Positions 1 to 8,729 of a stretch of 64,000 nt of DNA are shown here, in pieces. The stretch's first letter is position 1, and each line of letters opens with the position of its first letter. Under the pieces are notes generated by a model. It made no database searches. It was not told the origin of the DNA and saw only the letters and a program-made list of their open reading frames with translations. The DNA lies in the NCBI GenBank assembly GCA_965224595.1, contig OZ245058.1, forward strand, positions 2,232,001 through 2,296,000, in the 5' to 3' direction. The stretch is from Aliivibrio_A sp016764915. Its GTDB lineage: Bacteria > Pseudomonadota > Gammaproteobacteria > Enterobacterales > Vibrionaceae. Made by a program: the position numbers and the translations under genes.

Positions 1-320
1 GTATCGATCTTCCTGATGTGAGCCACGTAATCAACTTTGACATGCCGCGAACCGCCGATGTTTATCTGCACCGTATTGGTCGTACTGCCCGCGCTGGCAA
101 AAAAGGCGATGCTATTTCACTGGTTGAAGCACATGATCAACTGATGATTGAACGTGTTGGTCGTTATACCAAGGAAGAGATAAAAGAGCGTTACATTAAA
201 GGACTTCAAGCGAAAAATAAAAAATCAAAAACCGCTAAGAAGAAGGTCAAACTCACTAAGAAAGTCATTGCGGGTAAGAAAAAGAAAGCCATGAAAAAGA
301 GTAAACCTAAAGCGGTTTAA
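1..320 (+). CDS. DEAD-box ATP-dependent RNA helicase, C-terminal fragment
   Basis: The frame is open from the window edge, so only about the last 106 residues are present. Visible is the end of the helicase C-terminal RecA-like domain: 'VSHVINFDMP' and motif VI 'HRIGRTARAG', where the arginines contact ATP. A lysine-rich tail (about residues 65-106) follows, typical of RNA-binding extensions. The stretch 'AISLVEAHD' followed by 'VGRY' resembles SrmB, which assists large ribosomal subunit assembly. RhlE-type relatives cannot be excluded because the N-terminal half lies outside the window. A strong terminator follows the stop codon. Confidence 0.85.
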   Translation, partial: IDLPDVSHVINFDMPRTADVYLHRIGRTARAGKKGDAISLVEAHDQLMIERVGRYTKEEIKERYIKGLQAKNKKSKTAKKKVKLTKKVIAGKKKKAMKKSKPKAV

Positions 321-332
321 CCAATAAACATC

Positions 333-366
333 AAAAAGCCTGATTAATTAATCAGGCTTTTTTTCA
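333..366. terminator. Bidirectional Rho-independent terminator between helicase and yaaA
   Basis: A near-perfect hairpin with arms AAAAAGCCTGATTA and TAATCAGGCTTTTT is flanked by an A-run and a T-run, so it can stop transcription from both converging genes. Confidence 0.85.
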
Positions 367-382
367 CTTCAATACAGTAAAA

Positions 383-1156
383 CTATCTCTCTTCTCTTTT
401 AAATACCAGCTCTGAATCTGTCGACTCAGCAGCAACAAAGTAATAACCAACCGCATCAAAACCTTTCAACTGTTCAATGTTAGAAAGTCGGTTCTTAATA
501 ATATAACGAGCCATCATGCCACGAGCTTTTTTTGCATGAAAGCTGATCACTTTGTATACACCATTCTTACAATCTTTAAAGATCGGAGTAATCACCTTAG
601 CATCCAGTAATTTAGGTTTAACTGCTTTAAAATACTCATTAGAGGCTAAGTTGATTAATACTTTGGAATGTTCTGTAGCAAACTCTTGATTCAACCTGTT
701 AGTGATTCTATCACCCCAGAATTGGTACAAATTGCTACCACGCTCATTAGCTAATCGAATCCCCATCTCTAAGCGATAAGGTTGCATCAAATCTAACGGT
801 TTCAGTAGGCCATATAATCCAGACAACATCCGTAGATGCTGTTGTGCATACATAAAGTCCTCTTCACTAAAAGATTGAGCATCTAAACCCGTATACACAT
901 CCCCTTTAAATGCCAAGATTGCCTGTCTCGCATTATCTTGAGTAAAGACGGGTTGCCACTGAGTAAATCGAGCTACATTTAATCCGGCAATTTTGTCACT
1001 GACTTTCATTAAACTAGCAACATCAGCAGGGCTTAATTTCCTGCACTCATTAATCAGCTTTTCAGACTCTTTAATGAACTCAGGTTGAGTGTGGGTTTGA
1101 GTTGCTAGTGCCGATTCGAAATCTAAAGTTTTAGCTGGAGAGACTACAATTAGCAT
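383..1156 (-). CDS. yaaA: Peroxide stress resistance protein YaaA (DUF328)
   Basis: A 257-residue protein beginning 'MLIVVSPAKTLDFES', the conserved N-terminal signature of the YaaA/UPF0246 family; other family blocks such as 'LSGLYGLLKPLDLMQPYRLE' and 'FHAKKARGMMARYI' are present. In E. coli YaaA limits intracellular free iron during hydrogen peroxide stress and binds DNA. Length matches the family (about 258). It converges with the helicase gene and has its own spacing from the symporter upstream, so it is probably monocistronic. The start is fixed by the conserved N-terminus. Confidence 0.93.
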   Translation of the reverse strand: MLIVVSPAKTLDFESALATQTHTQPEFIKESEKLINECRKLSPADVASLMKVSDKIAGLNVARFTQWQPVFTQDNARQAILAFKGDVYTGLDAQSFSEEDFMYAQQHLRMLSGLYGLLKPLDLMQPYRLEMGIRLANERGSNLYQFWGDRITNRLNQEFATEHSKVLINLASNEYFKAVKPKLLDAKVITPIFKDCKNGVYKVISFHAKKARGMMARYIIKNRLSNIEQLKGFDAVGYYFVAAESTDSELVFKREER

Positions 1157-1212
1157 CGTTTTTTCCCTGAAGTGAATGCGTATCTTTATTATCTATAGAG
1201 TATCATTGAGAT

Positions 1213-1241
1213 AAAAAAAAGCCATGCTATTACGCATGGCT
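1213..1241 (-). terminator. Rho-independent terminator of the AGCS symporter gene
   Basis: Arms AGCCATGC and GCATGGCT, loop of about six bases. On the minus strand it ends in eight T residues, just past the symporter stop codon. Confidence 0.8.
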
Positions 1242-1270
1242 ATCACTATTTAATCCATTGGTAAAACTGA

Positions 1271-2701
1271 TTAACTTTTTTTACTGTTATCCCAAATCCC
1301 CTCTTCTAATTGAGAGTGCAATTCAGGGTAATCGTTACTGTCAAAAGTGGGTAATTTACCACTGGCTAACTGTTTATTATAATCTTGAGCCAGTTTAATT
1401 ACGGTTCCAGATAGCAGTATAATAGCCACTAAATTGATAATCGCCATCATGCCCATTGACACATCAGCCATGGCCCAAACGACGGGTAATGATGAAAGGG
1501 TTCCAAACATCACCATACATAGCACAACGACTCTAAAAATATTAATGCCCGCTTTACTATTGTGTCTTAAAAACACCATATTGGTTTCAGCATAAGAGTA
1601 ATTAGCAATAATAGAGGTGAAAGCAAAGAAGAAGATAGCCACAGCAATAAAGATGCCTCCCCAGTCTCCAACTTGGTTAGTTAATGCTCTTTGGGTTAAC
1701 TCAATGCCCGTTACGTCACCGTTAGGAACATATTCACCTGACATTAAGATAATAGCCGCAGTAGCCGAACAGATAACGATGGTGTCCATAAACACCCCTA
1801 ACATCTGAACATAACCTTGAGAGGCTGGATGAGGCGGGTAAGGAGTGGCTGATGCCGCCGCATTGGGTGCAGAACCCATTCCCGCTTCATTTGAAAACAA
1901 CCCGCGTTTAATACCATTAATCATCGCTTGGGCTATCGCATACCCTAATCCACCAGCCGCAGCTTCTTGTAGACCAAACGCACTCTTAAGAACTAACATC
2001 AACACCCCAGGAAGCAGTTCGATATTACTGATCATCACATACATCGCTACCAATAGGTAAGCCGCAGCCATAAACGGTACAATTATCTCCGCAGTACGAG
2101 CAATGGTTCTAAAACCACCAAAAATAACAACCGCTGATATACAGACTAATCCTATACCAACATAAAGAGGCTCAAAACCAAAAGCAACATTCAGAGCAGT
2201 GGCAATTGAGTTTGCTTGAACAGCATTAAATACCAAACCAAAAGCGATGATCAAAAAGACAGAGAACAACACGCCCATCCAGCGCATGCCTAGTCCTTTT
2301 TCCATATAATAGGCTGGACCACCACGGTAATTACCGTCTTTATCTTTTGTTTTATACAGTTGGGCTAGCGTACTCTCCGCAAAAGAGGTCGCCATACCGA
2401 GCATAGCAATTAGCCACATCCAAAAAATAGCACCGGGACCGCCAAGGGTTAAAGCAACAGCGACCCCAGCCATATTTCCAGTGCCAACTCTGGCCGCTAA
2501 ACTTGTGCATAATGCTTGAAATGATGAGATACCCGCAGTATCCGATTTTCTGCTATCTTTCAAAACAGTGAACATGTGACCAAAGTGTCGAAACTGAATA
2601 AACCCCAGACGCACAGTAAAAAACACACCTACACCCACCAATAGATAGACCAGTACTGTTCCCCATAAAAGGTCATTGAATAGGCTAATAAAACTTGTCA
2701 C
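1271..2701 (-). CDS. Sodium:alanine/glycine symporter, AGCS family
   Basis: A polytopic inner-membrane transporter (476 residues) of the alanine or glycine:cation symporter family, which couples amino acid uptake to sodium. Family blocks are clear: 'GTGNMAGVAVALTLGGPGA', 'GGPAYYMEKGLG', 'GLFSNEAGMGSAPNAAA'. The open frame runs upstream to 2914, but the added part is hydrophilic and unlike the family. The GTG at 2701 is chosen because it has an AGAGG ribosome site six bases upstream and places the first membrane helix ('LLWGTVLVYLLVGVGVFF') about ten residues in, as in relatives. Vibrio homologues are often called alsT or dagA; which amino acid is carried cannot be read here. Confidence 0.9.
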   Translation of the reverse strand: MTSFISLFNDLLWGTVLVYLLVGVGVFFTVRLGFIQFRHFGHMFTVLKDSRKSDTAGISSFQALCTSLAARVGTGNMAGVAVALTLGGPGAIFWMWLIAMLGMATSFAESTLAQLYKTKDKDGNYRGGPAYYMEKGLGMRWMGVLFSVFLIIAFGLVFNAVQANSIATALNVAFGFEPLYVGIGLVCISAVVIFGGFRTIARTAEIIVPFMAAAYLLVAMYVMISNIELLPGVLMLVLKSAFGLQEAAAGGLGYAIAQAMINGIKRGLFSNEAGMGSAPNAAASATPYPPHPASQGYVQMLGVFMDTIVICSATAAIILMSGEYVPNGDVTGIELTQRALTNQVGDWGGIFIAVAIFFFAFTSIIANYSYAETNMVFLRHNSKAGINIFRVVVLCMVMFGTLSSLPVVWAMADVSMGMMAIINLVAIILLSGTVIKLAQDYNKQLASGKLPTFDSNDYPELHSQLEEGIWDNSKKS

Positions 2702-3056
2702 ATCTACCTCTTTATATTCATTGTTTATGCATATCAATTTTTTTCGAACGCGGATAATGCAAATAAGTGAACAAAAAAGCAATCTCTTCCTCAATAAAGA
2801 GGCTGTTTTAGTCAAATTCCGCTCGTTAGTTAACCATTTCCCGCATAAACTTTCAGAACCTCTTAAGCTTTTATAATAGGTTGAACTATTTTGAACACAT
2901 AAATAACTGGCCAATTTTATAGAAATAATTCAAGTTCGTGATCAATAACTCATAAAAAATTCACAAAAAAGAAACAAATGAGAAACAGTTCAAATATATC
3001 TTTAATCGCTCATGATATTTAATAGTTAAACGTTATCAATAGTAGAGAGGTAGCTC
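2702..3056. other. 355-bp intergenic region between divergent genes
   Basis: AT-rich. It must hold the promoters of the symporter (minus) and the DUF3545 gene (plus). I see no clear operator, RNA gene or repeat. A ribosome site AGAGAGG lies just before the plus-strand gene. Confidence 0.6.
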
Positions 3057-3239
3057 ATGGACGGCTTAATATTTGATAGTCAGGTAGAAACCACATCATT
3101 AACTAAAAGTGGTAAAAAAAAGGCACCAAAGAGAGTGTGGCGTGAAATTGAAGCGTTGCAAGATCGCAAGAGATTGATCAAGGAGTTAGAGGATATTGAC
3201 CTATTAGCAGATCACTCTAGTGATGATTTTGACTTTTAA
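3057..3239 (+). CDS. DUF3545 family small protein
   Basis: A 60-residue, highly charged protein with the core 'KKAPKRVWREIEALQDRKRL' and an acidic tail rich in Asp. It matches the pattern of DUF3545, a small family seen in Vibrionaceae and related marine gamma-proteobacteria and of unknown function. AGAGAGG lies seven bases before the ATG, and a terminator follows directly, so it looks like a real single-gene unit. No signal peptide or membrane segment is present. Confidence 0.75.
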   Translation: MDGLIFDSQVETTSLTKSGKKKAPKRVWREIEALQDRKRLIKELEDIDLLADHSSDDFDF

Positions 3240-3252
3240 TCCCATCATCAAT

Positions 3253-3280
3253 AAATAGAGCGCAACTAAGCGCTCTATTT
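3253..3280. terminator. Rho-independent terminator after the DUF3545 gene
   Basis: Perfect 11-bp arms AAATAGAGCGC and GCGCTCTATTT with loop AACTAA. It can serve both the DUF3545 gene and the converging hemerythrin gene. Confidence 0.75.
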
Positions 3281-3295
3281 CATTCAGTACAGTAG

Positions 3296-3847
3296 TTATA
3301 TACTCTCTTTCAACATCAACTTTAAACGCTGTGCTAACTGTTTGTATTTATCTGCAATCGTATCGCCAAATAAAGGATCGTTTTTATCCCCGTTCCACAA
3401 CACTTCAAGTTTTTGCCAATCATCCGACGCTAACGCTTTATCTAAGAAAGGCAGAACTTCTCTATCTTCCATCTCTAGATGAGTTTTAACTCGACAGATA
3501 AACGCTTCTAAATGAGTAATGAATATATCTTGAGGAATCACCGCATCATTCAAAATCATATCAACCGTTTCTGAAAATGCACTGGTAAATTCAGATAAAG
3601 AGGAGTGATCATTAAGGAGTTTACTCACTTGCTCCGTATAACCAAAGTTATCTAAATAGTATTGGTAGAGGAGATTCTCTTTAGGGTGGTGGTTCTCATC
3701 AGCAAAAACACTTAAGTAATCCACAATCTCTTTTACCAGAGAGTAGTTGATTGGATTTTCAATTTTTAACTCTTCAAGTTCATGCTCTAAAATACCCAAT
3801 ATTCGATACATATAGCCATGTTCTCTTCGAATACTCTCTAAGATCAT
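3296..3847 (-). CDS. Hemerythrin-domain (HHE) protein
   Basis: A 183-residue soluble helical protein. Its histidines and acidic residues are spaced like the di-iron ligands of hemerythrin-type four-helix bundles: 'REHGYM' near residue 10, 'NHHPKE' near 53, 'DHSSL' near 80 and 'HLEMEDREV' near 122. Such proteins bind oxygen or sense oxygen, iron or NO. The specific role of this one is not known. The start has a very strong GGAGGAGG ribosome site. The gene stands alone, convergent with the DUF3545 gene. Confidence 0.88.
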   Translation of the reverse strand: MILESIRREHGYMYRILGILEHELEELKIENPINYSLVKEIVDYLSVFADENHHPKENLLYQYYLDNFGYTEQVSKLLNDHSSLSEFTSAFSETVDMILNDAVIPQDIFITHLEAFICRVKTHLEMEDREVLPFLDKALASDDWQKLEVLWNGDKNDPLFGDTIADKYKQLAQRLKLMLKESI

Positions 3848-3896
3848 ATTTCCTCCTCCAGTTGGTATACCTTTAGTATTAGCACATATATATGAG

Positions 3897-4589
3897 CTAA
3901 GCTGTGATATCTGGCTGCCAATTGATCTGTGATAATTTTTGTTTTTTAAGCAATTTATTGGCTTGTGAAAAATGCTTACAGCCTAAAAAACCTCGATGAG
4001 CGGACAAAGGAGAGGGATGAGATGCCTTCAATAAATAGTGTTTATCCGGATCAATCACTGCTCCTTTTTTTTGTGCATGAGCCCCCCACAGCATGAAGAT
4101 AACACCATCACAATGTTCGTTAATCACTGAGATAATATGTTCAGAATAGGTCTCCCACCCCAACTTTGCGTGTGAGTGCGCCTGTCCTTTCTCAACAGTA
4201 AAAACCGTATTCAGTAGTAACACACCTTGATCCGCCCAACTTTTAAGATAACCATGGTGTGGAATATCAAAACCATCAATATCAGAAGCTAACTCTTTAT
4301 ATATATTACGCAGTGAAGGCGGCACTTTAACGTTGGGTAAGACAGAAAAAGAGAGCCCATGAGCTTGATCCGGTCCGTGATAGGGATCTTGGCCTAAAAT
4401 CACCACTTTGATGTCTGCTAATGCCGTATAACGAAACGCATTAAATACATCTTCATTCGCAGGATAGATAACTTTTCCAGAGTCTCTCTCCTCTTTAACT
4501 CGAGCCATCATACTCTTAAAGTAAGCCAGCTCTTGTTGCGGACCAATAACATCAACCCAACTCAGTGAATGATTACTTGGCATTGGCAA
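3897..4589 (-). CDS. ung: Uracil-DNA glycosylase
   Basis: Family 1 uracil-DNA glycosylase, which removes uracil from DNA to start base excision repair. The water-activating motif 'GQDPYHG' (Asp near residue 67) and the DNA-intercalation loop 'HPSPLSAHRG' near 190 are intact. Length 230 fits the usual 220-230. The gene overlaps the end of nfo by 17 bases, so the two repair genes are translationally coupled. An internal ATG two codons in is an alternative start. Confidence 0.96.
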   Translation of the reverse strand: MPMPSNHSLSWVDVIGPQQELAYFKSMMARVKEERDSGKVIYPANEDVFNAFRYTALADIKVVILGQDPYHGPDQAHGLSFSVLPNVKVPPSLRNIYKELASDIDGFDIPHHGYLKSWADQGVLLLNTVFTVEKGQAHSHAKLGWETYSEHIISVINEHCDGVIFMLWGAHAQKKGAVIDPDKHYLLKASHPSPLSAHRGFLGCKHFSQANKLLKKQKLSQINWQPDITA

Positions 4590-5421
4590 ACACCTTTAAC
4601 GTAGCAATTTCTTGCGCCCATATATCTGAATTTATGGTCTCTAACACTAATGGAATACCATCAAATCGATTATCTTGCATTATGTATTCAAAACACGCCC
4701 AGCCAATGTGCCCCTCGCCAAGAGAGTGATGGCGGTCTACCTTGCCTCCCAATTCAATTTTAGAGTCATTAATGTGCATCCCTTTTAAATAAGAGAAGCC
4801 CACGACACGATCAAACTCAGCAAAGGTTTTCTCGCACGCTTCTTTACTGCTTAAGTCATAACCGGCAACAAATGTATGGCAAGTATCAATACAGATCCCT
4901 ACACGGGTTTTATCTTTTACTTGGTCGATAATTGCAGCCAGTTGCTCGAACTTCCAACCTAAGTTTGTACCTTGACCTGCGGTATTCTCAATAACAGCGA
5001 TCACTGAAGGCACCGTTTCATGAGCAATGTTTATCGATTCAGCAATACGAGATAAACAGTCACTCTCGTCGATTTTTTTTAAATGACTGCCTGGATGAAA
5101 GTTAAGAAGAGTAAGACCCAATTGATTACAACGTTGCATTTCATCAATAAAAGCGGCACGCGATTTCTCTAATTTGTCGTCTTCTGGCGCACCTAAATTA
5201 ATCAGATATGAGTCATGAGGTAAAATCTGTTCACTGCTAAAACCGTATTTTTTGCAATTCTCTTTAAACGCATTAATGGTTTTTTCTTCTAGAGGTTTCG
5301 CCACCCATTGACGCTGGTTTTTAGTAAACAGTGCAAACGCCGTCGCACCTAATTCATGGGCTCTAGCGGGTGCTAAATCCACACCACCGGCCGCTGAAAC
5401 GTGAGCGCCTATATATTTCAT
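4573..5421 (-). CDS. nfo: Endonuclease IV (AP endonuclease)
   Basis: Cuts DNA 5' of abasic sites, the step after uracil removal; a TIM-barrel enzyme with three zinc ions. Metal-binding blocks seen are 'HPGSH', 'ENTAGQG', 'CIDTCHTFVAGYD', 'HINDSK' and 'HHSLGEGHIG'. The open frame reaches 5448, but the ATG at 5421 is chosen: it gives the family start 'MKYIGAHVSAAGG', 282 residues, and has AAGGAT seven bases upstream. With ung downstream it forms a two-gene base-excision repair operon. Confidence 0.96.
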   Translation of the reverse strand: MKYIGAHVSAAGGVDLAPARAHELGATAFALFTKNQRQWVAKPLEEKTINAFKENCKKYGFSSEQILPHDSYLINLGAPEDDKLEKSRAAFIDEMQRCNQLGLTLLNFHPGSHLKKIDESDCLSRIAESINIAHETVPSVIAVIENTAGQGTNLGWKFEQLAAIIDQVKDKTRVGICIDTCHTFVAGYDLSSKEACEKTFAEFDRVVGFSYLKGMHINDSKIELGGKVDRHHSLGEGHIGWACFEYIMQDNRFDGIPLVLETINSDIWAQEIATLKVFANAK

Positions 5422-5792
5422 ATCTATCCTTATTAGAGTATTTGTCACTTATTTATCTCATTATATCTATTGGTAGAAGAACCCAAAGACACTTTTATTG
5501 TATTCATTCTGGATATCAATCCTGTTTTACTACTATTAGTTGTTTTATCCCCATATCGTTCGCATAGTAGATCACGGTTGCAGACCAATCACTGAAAACT
5601 CCTTGTCCCCTTTACATCTTGCGGAAGAACATCAAGTATTGCCATCATTGTCGATCCCGTTTTTACATATCTAATGACTAATTATGACTAATTTAGCGTA
5701 ATTAGATGCCTCAAGTTCATTGTTACCATTGAGAACGATGCAGAATCTAGATGGTCGCAATCGTCTTTACTTTAATGATTAAAATTACTTCA

Positions 5793-5820
5793 CATTATGT
5801 AGTAAACTTACTACATAATG
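5793..5820. promoter_or_regulatory. 28-bp palindrome of unknown function
   Basis: Perfect 13-bp arms CATTATGTAGTAA and TTACTACATAATG separated by AC. There is no T-run, so it is not a terminator. It lies about 165 bp upstream of the grcA promoter and 370 bp from nfo. It could be an operator for a dimeric regulator. Confidence 0.5.
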
Positions 5821-5936
5821 CGAAGAGTTAAATTTTTAAAAATTTCAGACAACCATCACAACTCGCTATTAAATAGTCATTAATTGATTTAGCGCAACTA
5901 AATAACCACTACAAAGTTAAGGTTTTTATCTGTAAT

Positions 5937-5980
5937 TTGATCTAAATCAATATACAAATCGATCGTTAGATGTATATAAT
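5937..5980 (+). promoter_or_regulatory. FNR-activated promoter of grcA
   Basis: TTGAT-CTAA-ATCAA (5937-5950) is a perfect FNR half-site pair. TATAAT at 5975-5980 fits a -10 element, which puts the FNR dyad about 43 bases upstream of the likely start. This is the class II activator position. In E. coli grcA (yfiD) is strongly FNR-dependent, so the site agrees with known biology. Confidence 0.8.
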
Positions 5981-6034
5981 GAGTACAGGAAAAACGAGAA
6001 AACTAACCACATAATTATGTTGTAGGAGATGGTA

Positions 6035-6412
6035 ATGATTACAGGTATTCAGATCACTAAAGCGGCAAATGATGATCTTATTAACTCAATCTGGCTTTTA
6101 GACAGCGAGAAAAATGAAGCTCGCTGTGTTGCTGCAAACAGTGGCTTTGATGTTGACCAAGTCGTTTCTTCAAGTGACTTAGGTGACTATGAATCACGTG
6201 ACGTTGCCATTGAAAAGGCACCAAAAGTTGAAGGCGGCCAGCACTTAAATGTTAATGTTCTTAAGCGTGAAACTCTTGAAGATGCCGTTGCACATCCAGA
6301 GAAGTATCCACAGTTAACGATTCGAGTTTCTGGTTATGCAGTACGCTTTAATTCGTTAACCATAGAGCAACAAAAAGACGTGATTGCACGTACTTTCACT
6401 GACTCTATGTAG
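6035..6412 (+). CDS. grcA: Autonomous glycyl radical cofactor GrcA
   Basis: A spare C-terminal domain for pyruvate formate-lyase: it carries the glycyl radical and restores activity to oxygen-cleaved enzyme. The radical motif 'RVSGYAVRFNSL' (Gly about residue 100) and the 'HLNVNVLKRETLEDA' block are diagnostic. The ATG at 6035 is preferred over 6029 because AGGAG sits six bases upstream and gives the family start 'MITGIQITKA' (125 residues). It is a monocistronic unit between an FNR promoter and a strong terminator. Confidence 0.96.
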   Translation: MITGIQITKAANDDLINSIWLLDSEKNEARCVAANSGFDVDQVVSSSDLGDYESRDVAIEKAPKVEGGQHLNVNVLKRETLEDAVAHPEKYPQLTIRVSGYAVRFNSLTIEQQKDVIARTFTDSM

Positions 6413-6437
6413 ACCTGCAGTTAAAACAGATACGAAA

Positions 6438-6468
6438 ACGGCGCTGAACTTCAGCGCCGTTTTTTTTT
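6438..6468. terminator. Bidirectional terminator between grcA and thrC
   Basis: Arms ACGGCGCTGA and TCAGCGCCGT, loop ACT, followed by eight T residues. The A-run upstream lets it also serve the converging thr operon. Confidence 0.88.
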
Positions 6469-6488
6469 ATAGTTTCAATTCACATGCT

Positions 6489-7775
6489 TTAAGCGTGCGC
6501 TGCTCTTAAAATGACTTTAAGAGCCTCAAAATCACACTCCATCTCTTCAGATAGCAGTTCCATCGCATCATGTTTTGCTAAAGGAGCAGGCAATTCGATC
6601 TCATTACCTAAAATCCCTTCGACTACCTCTTTAAATTTAGCTGGGTGAGCAGTACATAAAAACAGCCCCGTTTCCCCCTCTTCCAATTGCTCATTAAGAA
6701 CACGGTAAGCAATCGCACCATGTGGTTCGCACAGGTAATTCTCTTGCTCGAACATCTCTTTGAGCGTTTCAGCACTTTGCTCATCACTCACTGCGCCTTT
6801 ACCTAATGTATCAAGGCCCCATCCATTAAGTTGGCACAACTCTTCGATACGAGGCCAGTTATTTGGCTGACTCACGTCCATAGCGTTTGAAATCGTAGCA
6901 ACCGTTGCTTTAGGTTGCCACTGTCCAGTCTCAAGATAGCGAGGGACAGTATCGTTAGTATTGGTTGCTGCAATGAAACGTTTAATCGGAAGCCCTAATG
7001 TTTTAGCCAACAAACCCGCAGTTAAGTTACCAAAGTTTCCACTTGGCACTGAGATAACTAAATTCTCACGTTGCTCTTTAGTTAACTGTGAGGCAGCCTC
7101 AAAGTAGTAACATATTTGCGCCATTAATCGACTGATATTAATTGAGTTTGCTGAATTTAAACCAATCTCTTTACGAAGCTCTTCATCATCAAATGACTGC
7201 TTCACTAATGCTTGGCAATCATCAAAATCACCCGTCACTGCCACAGTATGGATATTACCGCCAAGTGTACAAAACAACTTCTCTTGCAGTGGGCTGATTT
7301 TACCTTTTGGATAAAGGATCACCACATTGATGTTTTCCATGCCATAAAAAGCATGTGCAACCGCCGCTCCTGTATCTCCTGAAGTGGCGGTCAAAATTGT
7401 TGTTTTTCCATCATCGGCCACTGCTGCCAAAGATTGCGCCATAAAACGGCCACCAAAATCTTTAAACGCTAGCGTTGGACCGTGAAATAGCTCTAAGGCA
7501 TATACCCCATCTTTCACTTTATTAATAGGCGCAGGGAATTGAAAAGCCGTTGAGACGATATCAGCTACTGTTTCGGCGGATAACTCATCACCGATCATTG
7601 TTGATAATATTTTACTGCTGCGGGGAATAAAATCTTCTGCTAATAGCGCGTCGATATCGTCAAAAATAGGCAGCTCAGACGGAAAAAAAAGACCTTGATT
7701 ACGACCTAAACCTTGGCGAACCGCTTGGCTAAATGTTACTTTTTCGTCATTTTCTTTTATGTTATATAATTTCAT
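6489..7775 (-). CDS. thrC: Threonine synthase
   Basis: PLP enzyme that turns O-phosphohomoserine into threonine, the last step of the pathway. The PLP-lysine lies in 'FHGPTLAFKDFGGRFM' (about residue 110), and the phosphate-binding 'ATSGDTGAAVAHAF' follows. 428 residues, the usual size. Its start overlaps the thrB stop by four bases (ATGA), so it is translationally coupled as the last gene of thrABC. Confidence 0.96.
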   Translation of the reverse strand: MKLYNIKENDEKVTFSQAVRQGLGRNQGLFFPSELPIFDDIDALLAEDFIPRSSKILSTMIGDELSAETVADIVSTAFQFPAPINKVKDGVYALELFHGPTLAFKDFGGRFMAQSLAAVADDGKTTILTATSGDTGAAVAHAFYGMENINVVILYPKGKISPLQEKLFCTLGGNIHTVAVTGDFDDCQALVKQSFDDEELRKEIGLNSANSINISRLMAQICYYFEAASQLTKEQRENLVISVPSGNFGNLTAGLLAKTLGLPIKRFIAATNTNDTVPRYLETGQWQPKATVATISNAMDVSQPNNWPRIEELCQLNGWGLDTLGKGAVSDEQSAETLKEMFEQENYLCEPHGAIAYRVLNEQLEEGETGLFLCTAHPAKFKEVVEGILGNEIELPAPLAKHDAMELLSEEMECDFEALKVILRAAHA

Positions 7776-8728
7776 AGTTCACTTCCTGTAACTTTAGATC
7801 CCTGCTTGTCTAAATGACAAATATGGACAAATCCTTCACTATTTTGAATATAGTTTTCTTGCAACCAACGTGCGACTCTTTGTGCTACGGCTTTATCTTT
7901 GCAAATACTAAATAACGTTGGCCCTGAGCCAGATATACCGGTCGCCAACGCCCCTGCAGACATCGCAAAGGATCTCGCTTTAGCAAAGTTAGGCAGCAGC
8001 TGTTTGCGATACGGTTCTGCGACAACATCTTTGATCATTTTCGCAGCAAGATCCGGCTGTTTTGAGTAGCAACCGTGAATGAATCCAGCTAAATGGCGAC
8101 CGTGTGCAATGACATCTTGCTTACGATATTGAGACGGTAATATATTACGTGCAGCGGCGGTAGAAACGGTAATACCCGGATACGCCATTACCCAATACCA
8201 CTCATCGAAACAAGGGACTTCTTGGCTAATAATACCAAGTTCTTCAATCATCAACTGCAAACCACCCAGGTAACACGGAGCGACATTATCATAATGGATA
8301 CCACCAGATATTTTCCCTTCCATCTCCCCCATTAAAGCAAGCAGTTCGATCTCATTCAGTGGGTTATCATGGAATAGATTCAATGCATCTAAAGCCGCAA
8401 CAATAGAGCAAGCACTTGAGCCTAAACCGGAACCGATTGGCATGTTTTTTTCAAGTGTCATCTCTAGAGGTTTTAACTCAATCGATTTATTCGCTAATTC
8501 ACGAGAGAATACTACCCAGCAATCATAAACAATGTTCTCTTTATAATTTTCAGGTAACTTACTGACAAAACTCCCTGCCGTGTGCAGAGTAAAAGCATCG
8601 TTCCCATCTTTAACCAACACCCGATCACCAAGTAAGCTGCCGTCAATGGGAGAGACGGCTGCTCCTAGTACATCAAAGCCCACACTTACATTACCAATTG
8701 ACGCCGGCGCGTAAACGACAACACCCAT
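7772..8728 (-). CDS. thrB: Homoserine kinase
   Basis: GHMP-family kinase that phosphorylates homoserine. The ATP-binding motif 'PIGSGLGSSACSIVAALDA' is at about residues 95-115, and 'GISGSGPTLFS' near 265 is the third GHMP motif. 318 residues. It begins one base after the thrA stop codon, within the thr operon. Confidence 0.96.
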   Translation of the reverse strand: MGVVVYAPASIGNVSVGFDVLGAAVSPIDGSLLGDRVLVKDGNDAFTLHTAGSFVSKLPENYKENIVYDCWVVFSRELANKSIELKPLEMTLEKNMPIGSGLGSSACSIVAALDALNLFHDNPLNEIELLALMGEMEGKISGGIHYDNVAPCYLGGLQLMIEELGIISQEVPCFDEWYWVMAYPGITVSTAAARNILPSQYRKQDVIAHGRHLAGFIHGCYSKQPDLAAKMIKDVVAEPYRKQLLPNFAKARSFAMSAGALATGISGSGPTLFSICKDKAVAQRVARWLQENYIQNSEGFVHICHLDKQGSKVTGSEL

Positions 8729-8729
8729 G

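Larger units (their letters stand above)
5422..6034. other. 613-bp intergenic region upstream of nfo and grcA
   Basis: It holds the divergent promoters of nfo and grcA. Three things stand out: a 28-bp palindrome (5793-5820), a perfect FNR-type box (5937-5950) and a TATAAT hexamer (5975-5980). Positions 5450-5790 show no convincing gene or RNA; the short open frame there overlaps nothing conserved. Confidence 0.6.
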
